Made by a program: the position numbers and the translations under genes. The notes under the pieces are model-generated. The model was not told the DNA's origin. It did no database searches and worked only from the letters and a program-made list of their open reading frames with translations. From assembly GCA_015501585.1 (NCBI GenBank), contig JADNRY010000050.1:124001-188000 (forward strand): a stretch of 64,000 nt of DNA. The letters run 5' to 3'. The stretch comes from Rhodocollybia butyracea. Lineage: Eukaryota > Basidiomycota > Agaricomycetes > Agaricales > Omphalotaceae. Positions 24,206 to 38,039 of this stretch are shown piece after piece; position 1 is the stretch's first letter; each line of letters opens with the position of its first letter.

Positions 24206-26105
24206 GCTTTGTGGTCCAGTGTACCAAGGATCCGAGCAAATTTGCTTGGAATTGGCTAAACTCACACCAATACTCGTCGGATTTCTCGAAGAATACCCAG
24301 ATGATAAGACCATATCCGAACTCGTCGTCACCATCCTCTCTCATTGCCTCGTCCTCATGCAATTCAAGATCGACGTGCATTCCAATCTCGAGACCAACCC
24401 CAAGCCACCCTCTTGCGGTCCCTCGACATGACCCGCGTGATAAAGCAAGTCACCTTGCAAATGAAAAAACCCACCGCTATTAATTTCTTACCCACACAAG
24501 GCGCCGCGATCGTCTCCACCCCCGCATTCCACTGCCCAGAAGCCGTCCTCAAAAACCCATCCTCTGTGAACTTCCTCATCGCCGGCCTGCGGAGTTCCGA
24601 ATAGGAAAACCGTAGCGCCTGCCTCAACGGCGTCATCCGCCTCTTCCGCCTGGGCGCAGACGAGGAACTGCGTGCCCTTGACCCGAATATCTTTATCAAC
24701 ATGGATACAAGGCAGTTTCCAGACCACCTAATTAGTCTCCTCATGGACTACGGAATGTTCCGTGGTGAAGTGTTCACCACCATAGTCGCCGCTCGAGATT
24801 TGCAAGCTGCAATGTTGACAGCGCTGGAAGACCGTGATCTAGTATACACTCTTGGGCTGAAACTTTCCGAGCTCATCACGCTCACTGAGTTTTTCTGTCG
24901 CAGATGGTGCGTTTAGATTCGAGGATCCTGTTACCGGACAACCCGATCTGGACTTCGACCCGGGGATACCGTTCAAAAACTACCGCGAGGCTCTTCCCCT
25001 CTGTGCAAAACTCCTGCGTGAGAGAGCACACCCCGGGAATCTAGACAAGGCGGATATCCTCGAGATTAAGTATAACATTATGGGGGGAAAACTAAAACTA
25101 GCTTCTGCTATCGCAGACAAAGGCCTCCTACGCAACCCTGAGGTGGCGTACTTCCACTACGCTAAGACCCTCCTCGCGAATCCTACCATCGGCCTGCGCA
25201 GCGCGAAGAATGGGTTGAAATGCAAGGAATCCACACCGTTTATACGATTCCAGCTGCTTCAGAGGGCGGTGGGGCATGCTAGGGATATGGGTTGCAAATT
25301 TTAGAGAATACGTCTGCTAGAGCGGAGGGGGAGGGTGGAAGGTGGGAGGAGGGCGTGGCGTTTGTGACGAGTGCGTGGAAGGACTCGAATGTGTTTATTG
25401 AGGAGGCGCCGCCGGATAATCGGTATATGAGCCAGGTGTTGTACTGGAATATCTTGCTTGGGATTGTTATTAGAGGGCCGGAGTTGAGCGATGATCTTAA
25501 GGAAATACAGGTTTGTTTTCTATTTTTTTTTGGCCTACTTGCGTTCAGATCTTATTCGATCATGCTTCCATTTACATATAGCCATCCCTCCAAAAACTCT
25601 CCCAAGCCGACGACTTCAAAACCAAAGTCTATCGCCTCTCGATCCTCAAAACCCAACTCCGGAAAGCTCAGGAAGCCGTCATAAAGAGATTTGCTGGCGC
25701 CGTTGCAGAATGGGGTAATGTAATATTGTATCTGGATGAATCTGGACGCCCACTCCAGGTTTCGCCTGACTCCAACTCTGACTCAGGCTACAAAGAAGTT
25801 CAGAATGAAGATCGGGATGAACTGACTTTGAACAGGTTCCTGGATGATCTACACTTACCCGACAAAGGCTGCGCAGCGAAGACAACGAGCGCGTATCCAA
25901 AGGTGAACACGAATAGGGTGGTGCGAGAACCTGAGTGCAGTGCTGAGGAAGTGTAAGGGGTGTGCAAAGACAAGGTGGGTACTAGGGTCCTTTCTTGATG
26001 GGTCTTGATTGGAAATCTTGGATTATGCTTTGCATTGGTTTTTTGAGTAGATATTGCGACGCGTCGTGTCAGTGGGGAAAACATAAGAAGGAATATAAAG
26101 CGTAG
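24198..26105 (+). pseudogene. MYND zinc-finger protein remnant
   Basis: A gene of the large Agaricomycete MYND-finger family: helical N-terminal region, MYND at the C-terminus. Readable pieces are LAKLTPILVGFLEEYPDDKT and SLDMTRVIKQVTLQMKKPTA. After these come RSACLNGVIRLFRLGADEEL, ADILEIKYNIMGGKLKLASA, VAYFHYAKTLLANPTIGLRS and RWEEGVAFVTSAWKDSNVF. Lesions: a frame change near 24410, a TAG at 24602-24604 (CAG to TAG would explain it), a frame change near 25300, and another near 25930. The finger itself reads CENLSAVLRKCKGCAKT, then RYCDASCQWGKHKKEY over an intron. The second Cys is Leu and the last is Tyr, so two zinc ligands are lost. The pattern fits a pseudogene; poor base calls could explain some but hardly all of it. 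Confidence 0.7.
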
Positions 26106-26329
26106 ATGTTTAGATGGCTGAGTCTGAGGTATGAGATCGTTTGTTTTCCTCTCAATGTTTGTTTCAGTCATTCTAGGTAGACGTCTGGGCGTCAGTCGTT
26201 GAGGTGTAGGGAAGAAATTTTCGGGTGGTTCGAGTCTAAACTTGACGTAGCGTTGAAGCGCTGAGGTTGTCAATCTGAAAACGCATAAGATGGCCCCCGA
26301 AGTGTGGAAGAAGGAATGCATACTGCTTG

Positions 26330-26690
26330 GCCATAGATCCATCACATGCGCGACACAACCTCCGAAACCGTTTCTGTCGCAGGAAACTGTAACTTAATAA
26401 TCGCAGGATTCTGCGTTTCTCTTATCCCAAGGAACTTCTTGAACATCGATTTGTGTAGTTGGGTCTATCACTGATGTATGATTGTAGACCCACCACTGCG
26501 CTTACTTCGCCCCAGAAGAACTTATCCGTAAACTCTAAAGGTGGAGAAATCGGACCAGGAGAAGATGACAAACGGATGAAGGAAGAAGAGAACTAGCTTC
26601 GACAAATTAACAATGCACGTACTTAGTTTATTATTTCTTCAGCTCTCACCTATTCTCTGCTTTGTTCAAGCTAATACTTGAGATGAGTAC
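26330..26690 (+). repeat. Dispersed repeat S, copy 3, with flanking match
   Basis: Starts with CGACACAACCTCCGAAA (compare CGAACACAACCTCCGAAA near 23978) and continues through CGGATGAAGGAAGAAGAGAA to TTCTCTGCTTTGTTC. The order of blocks equals that before the MYND-like gene. Confidence 0.5.
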
Positions 26691-26696
26691 AAATAA

Positions 26697-26860
26697 TACC
26701 AACTCCTGGTACTACAGATATGTGATAATAACGGGAAGTCTGAGGGAGTCCAGCTCGCTTTTCAACGAGTACGAGACTTGCTAAACTCAGACACGCTCTT
26801 GAGATTCTGCTCCCCTTACTGCTTGCACTTGGTCTCCATCGATGCTAGAATGTTGATGCA
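26697..26860 (+). repeat. Dispersed repeat R, copy 2
   Basis: Direct repeat of the 23590-23860 stretch, with an internal deletion relative to it. Shared runs include CTGGTACTACAGATAT, GGGAGTCCAG and CCTTACTGCTTGCA. Confidence 0.55.
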
Positions 26861-29653
<2,793 letters not shown>

Positions 29654-29943
29654 ATGCTGGATGGCTAAAAATATTTCAATACAATGTACATCGATAAGAC
29701 TAGGATGAACTACGTGATAACGTGCATTCAAGTCATCTTCATAAGGTTACGCCTAGTTGTATCAACCTGGGGGTGCTGGGTTCAATCCCAGTGTCCTAAA
29801 CCGGTATTCATGATCTAAGTGGAAATTGGTTGAGGCTGGGTTTGAGCCGCGAGTCTTTCACCCAACCTTCTCCACCAATCTTATGCCCAAAAATGAGATG
29901 CAAATGACAGACATTAATCCCCACCGATAAACTATATAAACTT
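29654..29943. other. Convergent intergenic gap
   Basis: 290 bases between two 3' ends. It contains GGGTTCAATCCCAG, which looks like a tRNA B box, but no A box or cloverleaf fits. Nothing else is recognised. Confidence 0.4.
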
Positions 29944-31273
29944 CTATGACAGATATCTTGAATAGGCCTCTTTCCAAGCTTTCTTTCCATCACTCTCAAT
30001 AACATCCTGCAGTTGACACCAAACTTTGAGCAACAAACACATTTCCAGAGTTTCAGTACTCACCCCATGGCACATGATAATCCGGTCGAAATCCCAGTCA
30101 TCGTGTACTTTTTTGGCATCTCGACGCATCGCCCTGAACAAATTCAGAGGTTGAATCAGATAGTGATCGCCATGCTGGAAGCTGCTTTGAGCCGTAAAAG
30201 AGAAACTTACTCTTTGTCTTTCCCAATAGTCCAGAGCAACCACTTTAACGTTCCGCTTTCTGGATTGAGTTTGCCTATGATTGGGACTTTGGGTGATGAC
30301 TTTGATTTGGAATACTGGTGTTAATAGATCAGCGACTTGGTTACTACGCAGAAGATCCAACACAATAGTACCTGCTCCGTGGCAGGGAGATTGAAGAGCA
30401 GATCAGCCACAATTAGCGTTCTGGATTCCACGTGTAGAAAGGCAATGTCTTTGTTTTCGAATCCAGAGAAATAACTTGAAAGGTCGTCAGTGGGATGGTT
30501 TCTGCGTAGTGCTCGATGTGCGCGCACCAAGCTTTGATCTGAAATTGGGTTAATATCAAACAAAGTAAGCAGCAAATGGGGTGCAAAGCTGACCTCGTCT
30601 TCAAACCCGTAAAGTGTATCGGACGAGTCGGCGCCGTATTCTATGGACTGTTTCAATAACTGTTGTGAACGCTTAAAACACTTATAGGTACCTCCATCGA
30701 TGACCAGTGCTTCTTTGTCCTTTTTCTTCTTCTCTCGAAGACCATCGACTCCTATGACCTTTGCTTCCGGGTAGGCTTCCTTGTACTGACCTTTATAGCA
30801 AGGAAGAATTCGATCACTGCGGTAGAGTAGGAAAAGAAGAACAGACTCACTGAGGAAAATATGGTGCACAATGTCGGGAGAAATAATCCATCTGTACTTA
30901 ATTGATTAACCCTTAGATGCTCGTCGTAGATATAGATCATGCTTACTTGACGGTTCCTAGGGTATCTATAGTGGATTTGGTATCTTCGGTCAGTGGAGTC
31001 GAGGCAAGTATCCAGACGTCGCCGGTGGAGAGTTTAACGGCCGTCGAGCGACCACCCCAAGGTAGGAAACCAAAAGGCCCTCGTCCGAAGGGTCTGTCAA
31101 AGCACGTGTGAGGGACAAAGTATCCTCAACGAACTGTTGAGATTCTCACCGAGAAAAAGTCCATACACCGGACGCGACCTAGGAAGTGGAATTCAATCCA
31201 GAAACGTAAGTTATGGGTTCAACATGCATACCTCACGAATGACCAGGTCTTGCAAGTTGGCGGTTGGGGGCAT
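29944..31273 (-). CDS. DUF4336 family protein, paralogue 2
   Basis: Same family and intron layout as the gene at 11501-12742. MPPTANLQDLVIRE opens it, then VASGVWTFSRPFGRGPFGFL, GRSTAVKLSTGDVWILASTP, LTEDTKSTIDTLGTV, WIISPDIVHHIFL with the conserved His pair, and QYKEAYPEAKVIGVDGLREK. Later exons give YGFEDEV, YFSGFENKDIAFLHVESRTL, IVADLLFNLPATEQ and, after an intron at about 30012-30068, CHGDVIESDGKKAWKEAYSR. The intron after IFLS has a GT donor where paralogue 1 has GC. It probably folds like a metallo-hydrolase; its substrate is unknown. It is convergent with the polyamine/lysine gene. Confidence 0.8.
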
Positions 31274-33277
31274 GTTGAATGCGTTGAAAGTTATTGTTCT
31301 AAGCGATCGCCAAGTCCTATTTATACGTCGCATTGTACTCAGGCTCTCGCTTGCTGATCTACAACGTGTCACGACCTCACCATTATGAATAAAGATCTGG
31401 AATGTTCGGGCGACTCGGATCTGGACTCGGATCTGTGTTAGAATGAAGGAACGAACGATTACGAGGAAGACAACGGGGAAGATCTGACCTTTGAGTTATC
31501 AGAAGGTATCCAGCTTGATTTTCGTAGTGTTTCCAAGTAAATATCACCAGTTTCGAGAGAGTGTTCCTCTACCAGACTACCGCGCAACAGGTGCATCTTG
31601 AACAGAAATCATGTGCATCTAAGTAGCTTACTGAAGCTTACTGTTCTGATCGGTAAGCGTGCAGTAAGCAGGACGATGAGTGGCTGTTATCTGCCCGATG
31701 CCACTGCCAAGATGACCAGCAATAGAGAGAAATGCGGTGTACAACGGACATGACAAGGAAAGCCGGCCCCGGAGCCGTACGCCAGCGCTACGATGGGAGA
31801 GGGCGCTTGATCAAATATTGCCTCACCATCCGACATCGCTGCGCCGTCGAGACCGTATTCTTCTCCTCGCCTGGACACATCCACGATTCCAGAGTCTCCT
31901 ACAGTCAAATTTCTTCCACTCCTTGCAGGACACGACAACTTGCAGGAAACTGCGACTAATTTTTGGCTCTGTCGTCTGAACAGCGGGTTTTCGATTTTTG
32001 ACAGCAGTAGAAGGACAATCTCTCGACAATGGTGATCATAGAACAGTAAACCCTTTTTAGTGGTCTAGAAAGCTCGCGATCGTAAGCATGTCCTCAACTT
32101 TTCGATACTAATCCACGTTGCGGCCAGTCTCCATCGTCATCACGCGTTGGTTTCAAACCGGCCCATTCCACTTCATCCAGTCAAGGCTGTATTCTTTCGC
32201 ACCTCACTAGCACTTTTGCGCTTCTCAGGCTCAACGTCAACTCCTACTCGTCTGCTCCCACTAGGAAGATCGTTTTTTGGGCTGGATTGGGTTTCCTGTA
32301 TGTTATGCACTTCATTCGTTCGCAGACTGAGGCTGACTATAGCTAGGACTAGGAAAAGATGTAAGCAGCTCAAACAGCTTGTGCAACTAGAGTTGCCCAA
32401 TAATTCTATGATATCAATTCCTCGCTGCCATCACTAAAGCGCACTCCTGCTTTCTGTCGAATTTAGTGTTATCCAATACTTGAGTCTATGAGCCGCTTAT
32501 CCCGGTCCCTCTTTGGATCTGGCATTCGTTATCACACTGGAAGTTTCTTGAGTGCCCTTTAGCCCTACCACTGTCGATACAATCTCGTCTAATTTATATC
32601 TTAGAGTTCAAGACTCCGACTGAGGACAGGCCAATAAGCTATGGTCTTGTCGTGACACCTTCCATTCATGCTTTTGATCATGCGAGGCCACGGGCGTCGT
32701 TCTCCGTCTTTTCCCTCACAAAACGAGATTCTAAACCTGTAACCCAAATTCGAAGTTTCACGAGGACAAGAAACAATCAAGTTGATCAACTGGGAGCGTT
32801 CTCCACATCTGACAGCTGCTGGGCATAGAGCTCTGGCCAATGAATGGGCATTGAAAGTGACAACGAGGAGTTTATATATGTTGGATGGACGGGGCTCATG
32901 AAATGTACAATGCGGTATCTTGCACGCTTGAGCCCCAAGCTTCAAGTTGTAAATATATCATGTCCGTCAGCTCAATGCAGACTGTAGTAGAAAAGCAGCT
33001 GTTTAACGCACAACCCGTGCCCTCGATTAGTGCAACGAAGATAACACCGTGTGCACTTGAGATTGATTTGAACAAGCTTAAGACAGTGATGAGTGCTGAG
33101 AATGTCCTAGCACTAGCCTGAGGACATAGCGAAATGTAGAGTATACTAAAGTCCAGTATATTTTGCGTAGTGCGATGACAAGATGCCCCAAATCAATCTG
33201 CCCTATATCATTTACCCCAAGAGACGACGACCATCATCCCGTTCTTCTCAATATGCTCCAGCGAATCATAGACACCC
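31274..33277. other. Two-kilobase gene-free region with an orphan F-box 5' flank
   Basis: No gene is supported here. From about 31680 to 32770 the sequence matches, in the same order and orientation, the 5' flanks of the F-box copies at 36335 and 49355. Here no F-box gene follows in that orientation; instead the 3' end of the inverted F-box gene 1 comes next. The overlapping open frames around 31700-32030 are chance frames in this repeat. Confidence 0.55.
31680..32770 (+). repeat. F-box 5'-flank repeat, orphan copy
   Basis: Landmarks: GGAGCCGTACGCCA (31770), GCAGGACACGACAACTTGCA (31925), GGGTTTTCGAT (31984), GTTATCCAATACTTGAGTCT (32469) and GACTGAGGACAGGCCAA (32617). The same series occurs at 34990-35700 and 48440-49270, upstream of F-box copies. 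Here it leads to no F-box reading frame on the plus strand. Confidence 0.65.
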
Positions 33278-34909
33278 TCAGTCCTCTTTGGACCGATTTC
33301 GGAAAGTCAGCGTGAATACCCTTAAGCAGTCCACCTCGAGTGCCGACGTCCCCACAGTGGAGATCTTATCAGGAATCCATCGAGAATGGATCATATCCAC
33401 AACCGACATATCCTTGAATTCTACCGCACCCACGTTTAGCAGCTTCAGGGTACGTAGTCTTGGGACGAGGGGTCCGGTTTGTGGACGAAGAGAGCTAGGG
33501 CGATAGCCATGCAGGCTTTCGATAAATTCTGAAGTTATGGGACTGTACTCTGGATGAATAGCTGAATCATCAATGGTAAGATCTTCAAGAGTAGAGAGAT
33601 GGACGAGAATATAAATGAGGTTGAAATCCGAAAGTGCGAAGCTTTGCAAGGAAAGTGTTGTCAACTCGAAAGCCGATCGCTGTACAAAGGACAGGAAGGG
33701 CTTAAAATGGAACCAGAACGATGGCTTCTCATCAGAATCGTCCACTTCCCGTGTCAAGTATTCCCGTATCAAGTGAAGCACCTTCAAAGTTGGAAGTTTG
33801 AAAAAAGAAAATATCGATTCTTGTCTATCGAGTTTAATACCCTCATACTGGCGTACAGTCATGATTTCCAATTTGGAAGAGGACCCAGTGGGCACTTTGG
33901 GCACATTACTGGAGTCCGGGACCACCGATCCTGCCAATTCTAAGGACACAAGGTTTGGGTGTCTCTCAAATAAACATAAGATGTCGCTTAGCCAGAATGA
34001 CTCCAAGGTCAGGTGAGACAACTGCGAACAGGGGAAATCGCGTTGGACACAACCTAGGCCTGGTGTGGAGAATGCTTTGAGATTCGGCGATACACCAATG
34101 AAGGGTGCGAGTTCTCTGCTTGCAATATCTGCAGATATCATGTAGAGACTGTTCAGAATGGGAAAGGAGACTGATGGAAAATCCAGAAGTTCATCAAAGT
34201 ATTGGGTTTCGGAGCTGAAGGAAAGGTGTTTCCAGCGAGCCATCTGTCCCATGAACTGCTTCAAAAATGGGTGGAGCATTCTTGGTTCTATAAAAGATTT
34301 TGACGTTACTGAAAGGCTGATAGTCATTGGAGATTGCTGGGACCGAGCAAGGAAATTGTACAAGGGGAATAAAAGCTCCGCGTCGGTTTCTTTGTCAGAA
34401 CCCAAGTCTAAGGTTGTAGTTATTTCCCACTGTAATGACATCCTAGACCATATCGCAGGCATGGCGAGTGCATTTCTCCGCCAACGCGAGCAAACAGCGC
34501 TCAGAACCATCGCAGGTTTGCTTCTAAGAGCCTCAGAAGCAGCACCAGGTACCCTGGATTCGGCATCAACGACTATAAATTCGTTCGTGTCGCAGCTATA
34601 GTCAAAGATGCACTGTAGAATTTCGTCGGGGACTTTGCGAATCGGAGAGCACAAAGACTGGACTTGAGACGCATACTGCTGTAGGCGTTCCATTTGCGCT
34701 TGCAGAAAGATACTGCGAGATTTTAGACGATGAATTTCCGATTCGTAGTCCTGCAAGTCTTGCTGGACGTTTTGGAGAATTGTTGCGACTTCGTCAGGCT
34801 GGACTGACGCAGGACCGCTTTCTGTACGCAGTCGGTTGTGCAATCCCGGGAGATCTACGGATACACGAGGGGTGAAGGCGTTTTCCCCGCATGAGGAACA
34901 GAGTGGCAT
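33278..34909 (-). CDS. F-box protein, copy 1 (longest frame)
   Basis: An Agaricomycete F-box family protein; such proteins usually pick substrates for SCF ubiquitin ligases. It is one uninterrupted frame of 543 codons. The N-terminus has a CxxC pair (MPLCSSCGENAF). A coiled-coil-like stretch follows (DYESEIHRLKSRSIFLQAQM). The F-box core is SPIRKVPDEILQCIFDYSCD, with LSAVCSRWRRNALAMPAIWS. The rest is a leucine-rich C-terminal part (for example LSHLTLESFWLSDILCLFER). Compared with copies 2 and 4, the end is cut. RNRSKED then a stop replaces the family's RSKVDAGG...VVSWG ending, because two bases are missing near 33283; about 20 residues are lost. The proximal promoter resembles that of the other copies, but the gene is inverted. 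Confidence 0.78.
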   Translation of the reverse strand: MPLCSSCGENAFTPRVSVDLPGLHNRLRTESGPASVQPDEVATILQNVQQDLQDYESEIHRLKSRSIFLQAQMERLQQYASQVQSLCSPIRKVPDEILQCIFDYSCDTNEFIVVDAESRVPGAASEALRSKPAMVLSAVCSRWRRNALAMPAIWSRMSLQWEITTTLDLGSDKETDAELLFPLYNFLARSQQSPMTISLSVTSKSFIEPRMLHPFLKQFMGQMARWKHLSFSSETQYFDELLDFPSVSFPILNSLYMISADIASRELAPFIGVSPNLKAFSTPGLGCVQRDFPCSQLSHLTLESFWLSDILCLFERHPNLVSLELAGSVVPDSSNVPKVPTGSSSKLEIMTVRQYEGIKLDRQESIFSFFKLPTLKVLHLIREYLTREVDDSDEKPSFWFHFKPFLSFVQRSAFELTTLSLQSFALSDFNLIYILVHLSTLEDLTIDDSAIHPEYSPITSEFIESLHGYRPSSLRPQTGPLVPRLRTLKLLNVGAVEFKDMSVVDMIHSRWIPDKISTVGTSALEVDCLRVFTLTFRNRSKED

Positions 34910-36334
34910 ACTGTCGAACGTTGAAGGACTTTAAACGGTTAAGCGCTGATTAAAGCGCTGAGGCCATCTGAGTTCAATTCAAGCCAACTCCGGGGCCGTA
35001 CGCCATCAGAGGGCGCTCAAATCAAGTCCTCGTTTACAATTTCTTACTACATGTAAACCTCGCAGGGCACGACAACTTGCAAGGGAACTGCCATGAATTT
35101 TTGGCAGACAGCCGGTTTTCGATCAGTGTACAGCCGCAGAAAGACTAAGCCAGCATGTCCTTGACTTCCGACACTATCAACTACAGCCTTCCTTGCTTGA
35201 TCCTCGTCGCGGAACCCATCCGCTACATCTAGCCACCGTATTCTTTTTGTTGCGTTCTAACTTGGTCCCTACTCGCTTTGCTCCTACCTTGCAACCACTC
35301 GGAGGCGTTCTTGAGCCTGGTGGTTTACGCCTGGTTTCCTATCTGCAGTATGAACTTGGTACACTATACACATCATTCATTCGTAGACCGAGGCTCACCA
35401 GGACAACGCAATAGCACGCGTGGATCATCTCAATCCCTTGCTGTTGACTTCATCATAGTCATACCAATATGAAGGAGTCGCAGTCTCAACATTTGCAGTG
35501 TAGCTTTAGCATCTGCTAACACCGGTTCAATCTCGCCCAAATCATATTCTAAAGTTCAACGTTCAAGCTCAAGCTTTACGATTCACGATGCGCCAATAGT
35601 TATGGGCTTGTTGTGACGCCTGCATTTGACAATGCGAGGCTACAAGTGTCGTAACGACACTCTCGATTCTCCGCGTCTTTTCCCCTCGAAACTGCATGTT
35701 ACCTCAAACGCCCTGTTTTCACGAGGACCTGAAACAAAGATGCTAATCGACCGGTCAGCTGGGCATAATTAACTGGAGCGGAAGTTGCTGACAGAATAGA
35801 TGGCTCCCTCCGAGCAACCAGACGCCAGATTGGTGCAGGCGCCGACTGGATTAAAGTAAGCAAGAGTGCAATATAAGTAATGCTGAACTCATCCGAATGC
35901 GTTTTCCTAGATAGCAAGTTGTATCCAGCACTGTTGTTCTCTACTCATTTCATTTTGGACTGGGGTTTCTATGGGGAAGATTTGCGCAATTGTACTACTA
36001 TATGTTATACAAGCTGGACGCATTGATATTACTCCTGAATGAAGCTAATGACCAGAAGTAAGACCCTACGGGTTCGGATAGATTCTGTGAATTCAGGCTG
36101 AAGGATCCCGTTCGGAAACCGGGTCGTGGGGGGAGATATAAATGCCTGTATCTGAGTACATGGTCACGAAAAATGAAGTGATTACGCAGGTTGGATGTTG
36201 ACACCAAGTACGAGATCTTCAAGCCATAATTTCTTAGCGTTCTATGAGAAAGAAGAGGAATTTAAGACGCAGTATGTGATCAGTGCGCTTAACAATTATG
36301 TATGGGCGTTTAAAATTCTTCAAACGTCAACAAC
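34910..36334. other. Divergent intergenic region between F-box copies 1 and 2
   Basis: From about 34985 to 35700 this is the F-box 5'-flank repeat, oriented toward copy 2. The section 36186-36334 is also repeated before copy 3 (39035-39153). It includes GTTGGATGTTGACACCAA and GGGCGTTTAAAATTCTT just upstream of the ATG. No gene is supported. Confidence 0.5.
34985..35700 (+). repeat. F-box 5'-flank repeat, copy before F-box 2
   Basis: Shares GGGCCGTACGCCATC, GCAGGGCACGACAACTTGCA, GCCGGTTTTCGATCAGTGTA and ACACTATCAACTACAGCCTT with the other copies at 31680 and 48440. It precedes the plus-strand F-box copy 2 by about 1.1 kb. Confidence 0.65.
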
Positions 36335-38000
36335 ATGCCACTTTGTTCCTCATGCGGTGAAAACACCTTCATTCCTCGCGTATCCGTGGATCTTCTTGCA
36401 TTACGCAACAGGATGCGTACAGAATATGGTCCTGCGTCTGTCCAGCCCGACGAAGTCGCAACAATTCTTCAAAATGTCCAGCGAGACTTGCAGGATTACG
36501 AATCGGAAATTCATCGTCTAGAGTCTCGTAGTTTGTTTTTAAAAGCACAGATGGAACGCCTGCAGCAGTACACGTCGCAGGTCCGGTCATTGCTCTCTCC
36601 GGTTCGCAGAGTCCCCGACGAAATTCTACAGTCCATCTTTGATGATAGCTGCGACACGAACGAATTCATAGTCGTTGATGCCAAATCCAGGCTGCCCGTC
36701 ACCGCTTCCAAGGCTCTTAAAAGTAAACCTGCGATGATTCTGAGTGCTGTTTGCTCGCGTTGGCGGAGAAATGCACTCGCCATGCCTGTGATATGGTCTA
36801 GGATATCATTGCAGTGGAAAATACCCACAAACCCACCCTTGGGCTATGACAAAGACAACGACGCGGGATTTCTATTCCCTTTGTACAATTTCATTGATCG
36901 GTCTCAACAATCTCCAATGACAGTCAGACTTTCAGTAGATTCTGCAGGACCAGGAATACTTCACCCATTTTTTGAAGCAATTCTTGGGACAGGTGGCTCG
37001 CTGGAAACACTTTTCCTTCAGCTCTGAAGAACAATACCTTGATAGTATTCTGGACTTTTCATTGGTCTCCTTCCCTGTTCTGAACAGTCTCCACATGCCA
37101 GCGCAAGATGCTGCAGCAAGAGAACTCGTGTCATTCATTGGTGTATCGCCGAATCTCGAAAGGCTGTCCATACAAAGTCATACCTGTCGCGATTTCCCTT
37201 CTTCACAGTTGTCTCACCTACACCTTTATTCATTCCGACTAAGCGATATCCCAGGTCTATTTGACAGATACCCGAACCTTGTTTCCTTAGAGTTGACGGG
37301 AAAACTGTTCGCTAGTGATGTGCCCGAGGTATCCAGTGTAGGCTCCTCTTCCAGATTGGAAATCTTGACTCTACCCCAAGATCTGGACCTCTTCGGTCAG
37401 GAAAAATCGATATTTTCGTTGTTCGCACTTCCTACATTGAAGATACTTCACGTGACAACAGAGACCTGTTTTCATGAGGAGCCAGAGTTCCGGTTTAATT
37501 TTCGGCCATTCACGGACTTTGTACAGCGGTCGGCTTTCGAATTAACAACGCTTTCCTTCCAAAGCTTAGCACTTTCCGATTCCGACCTCGTTCATATCCT
37601 CATCCATCTCCCTACTCTTGAAGATCTTACCATCGATGATTTGGGCATTCACTCACGGTACAGTCCCATAACTTCAGAATTTATAGAAAGCCTGCATGGC
37701 TATCGCTCTAGCTCTCTTCGTCCACAAGCTGGGCCACTCGTGCCAAGGCTGTGTACCCTGAAACTGCTAAACGTGGGTGCGACAGAATTCAAGGATATGT
37801 CGGTTGTGGATATGATCCACTCTCGATGGATTCCTGATAGGGTTTCCACTGTGGGGACATCAGCACTCGAGGTAGATTGCTTAAGGATATTCACACTGGC
37901 TTTTCGAAATAGGTCTAAAGTGGATGCTGGGGGAGTCTATGATTCGCTGGAGCATATTGAGAAGAATGGGATGATGATTGTTGTCTCTTGGGGTGAGTGA
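36335..38000 (+). pseudogene. F-box protein, copy 2 (single frameshift)
   Basis: Close paralogue of copy 1. The first frame, from 36335, runs MPLCSSCGENTFIPRVSVDL through the F-box SPVRRVPDEILQSIFDDSCD to LHPFFEAILGTG and ends at 37027. The second frame runs from about 36972 through KQFLGQVARWKHFSFSSEEQ to KNGMMIVVSWGE at 38000. They join if one T is removed from the T6 run at 36968-36973; copies 1 and 4 have T5 there. The rest is readable, including the C-terminal 20 residues lost in copy 1. It could be a real frameshift or a homopolymer miscall. If corrected it would be a full 550-residue protein. Confidence 0.75.
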
Positions 38001-38039
38001 CGCAGATTGACTCTGGGCATCTTGTCATCATACTAGACA

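Noticed and set aside
23590..26860. Direct repeats around the MYND remnant as LTRs of a retrotransposon
   Set aside because: The repeat blocks are in a different order on the two sides (R then S, against S then R). They lack TG...CA ends, and no gag or pol is present between them.
29765..29800. tRNA-like B box GGGTTCAATCCCAG
   Set aside because: The T-arm stem does not pair properly with a seven-base loop. No A box, anticodon arm or acceptor stem could be drawn upstream, so it is not a tRNA gene.
31687..32029. Several overlapping open frames on both strands
   Set aside because: They lie in the F-box 5'-flank repeat, whose other copies do not keep these frames open; they resemble no protein family.
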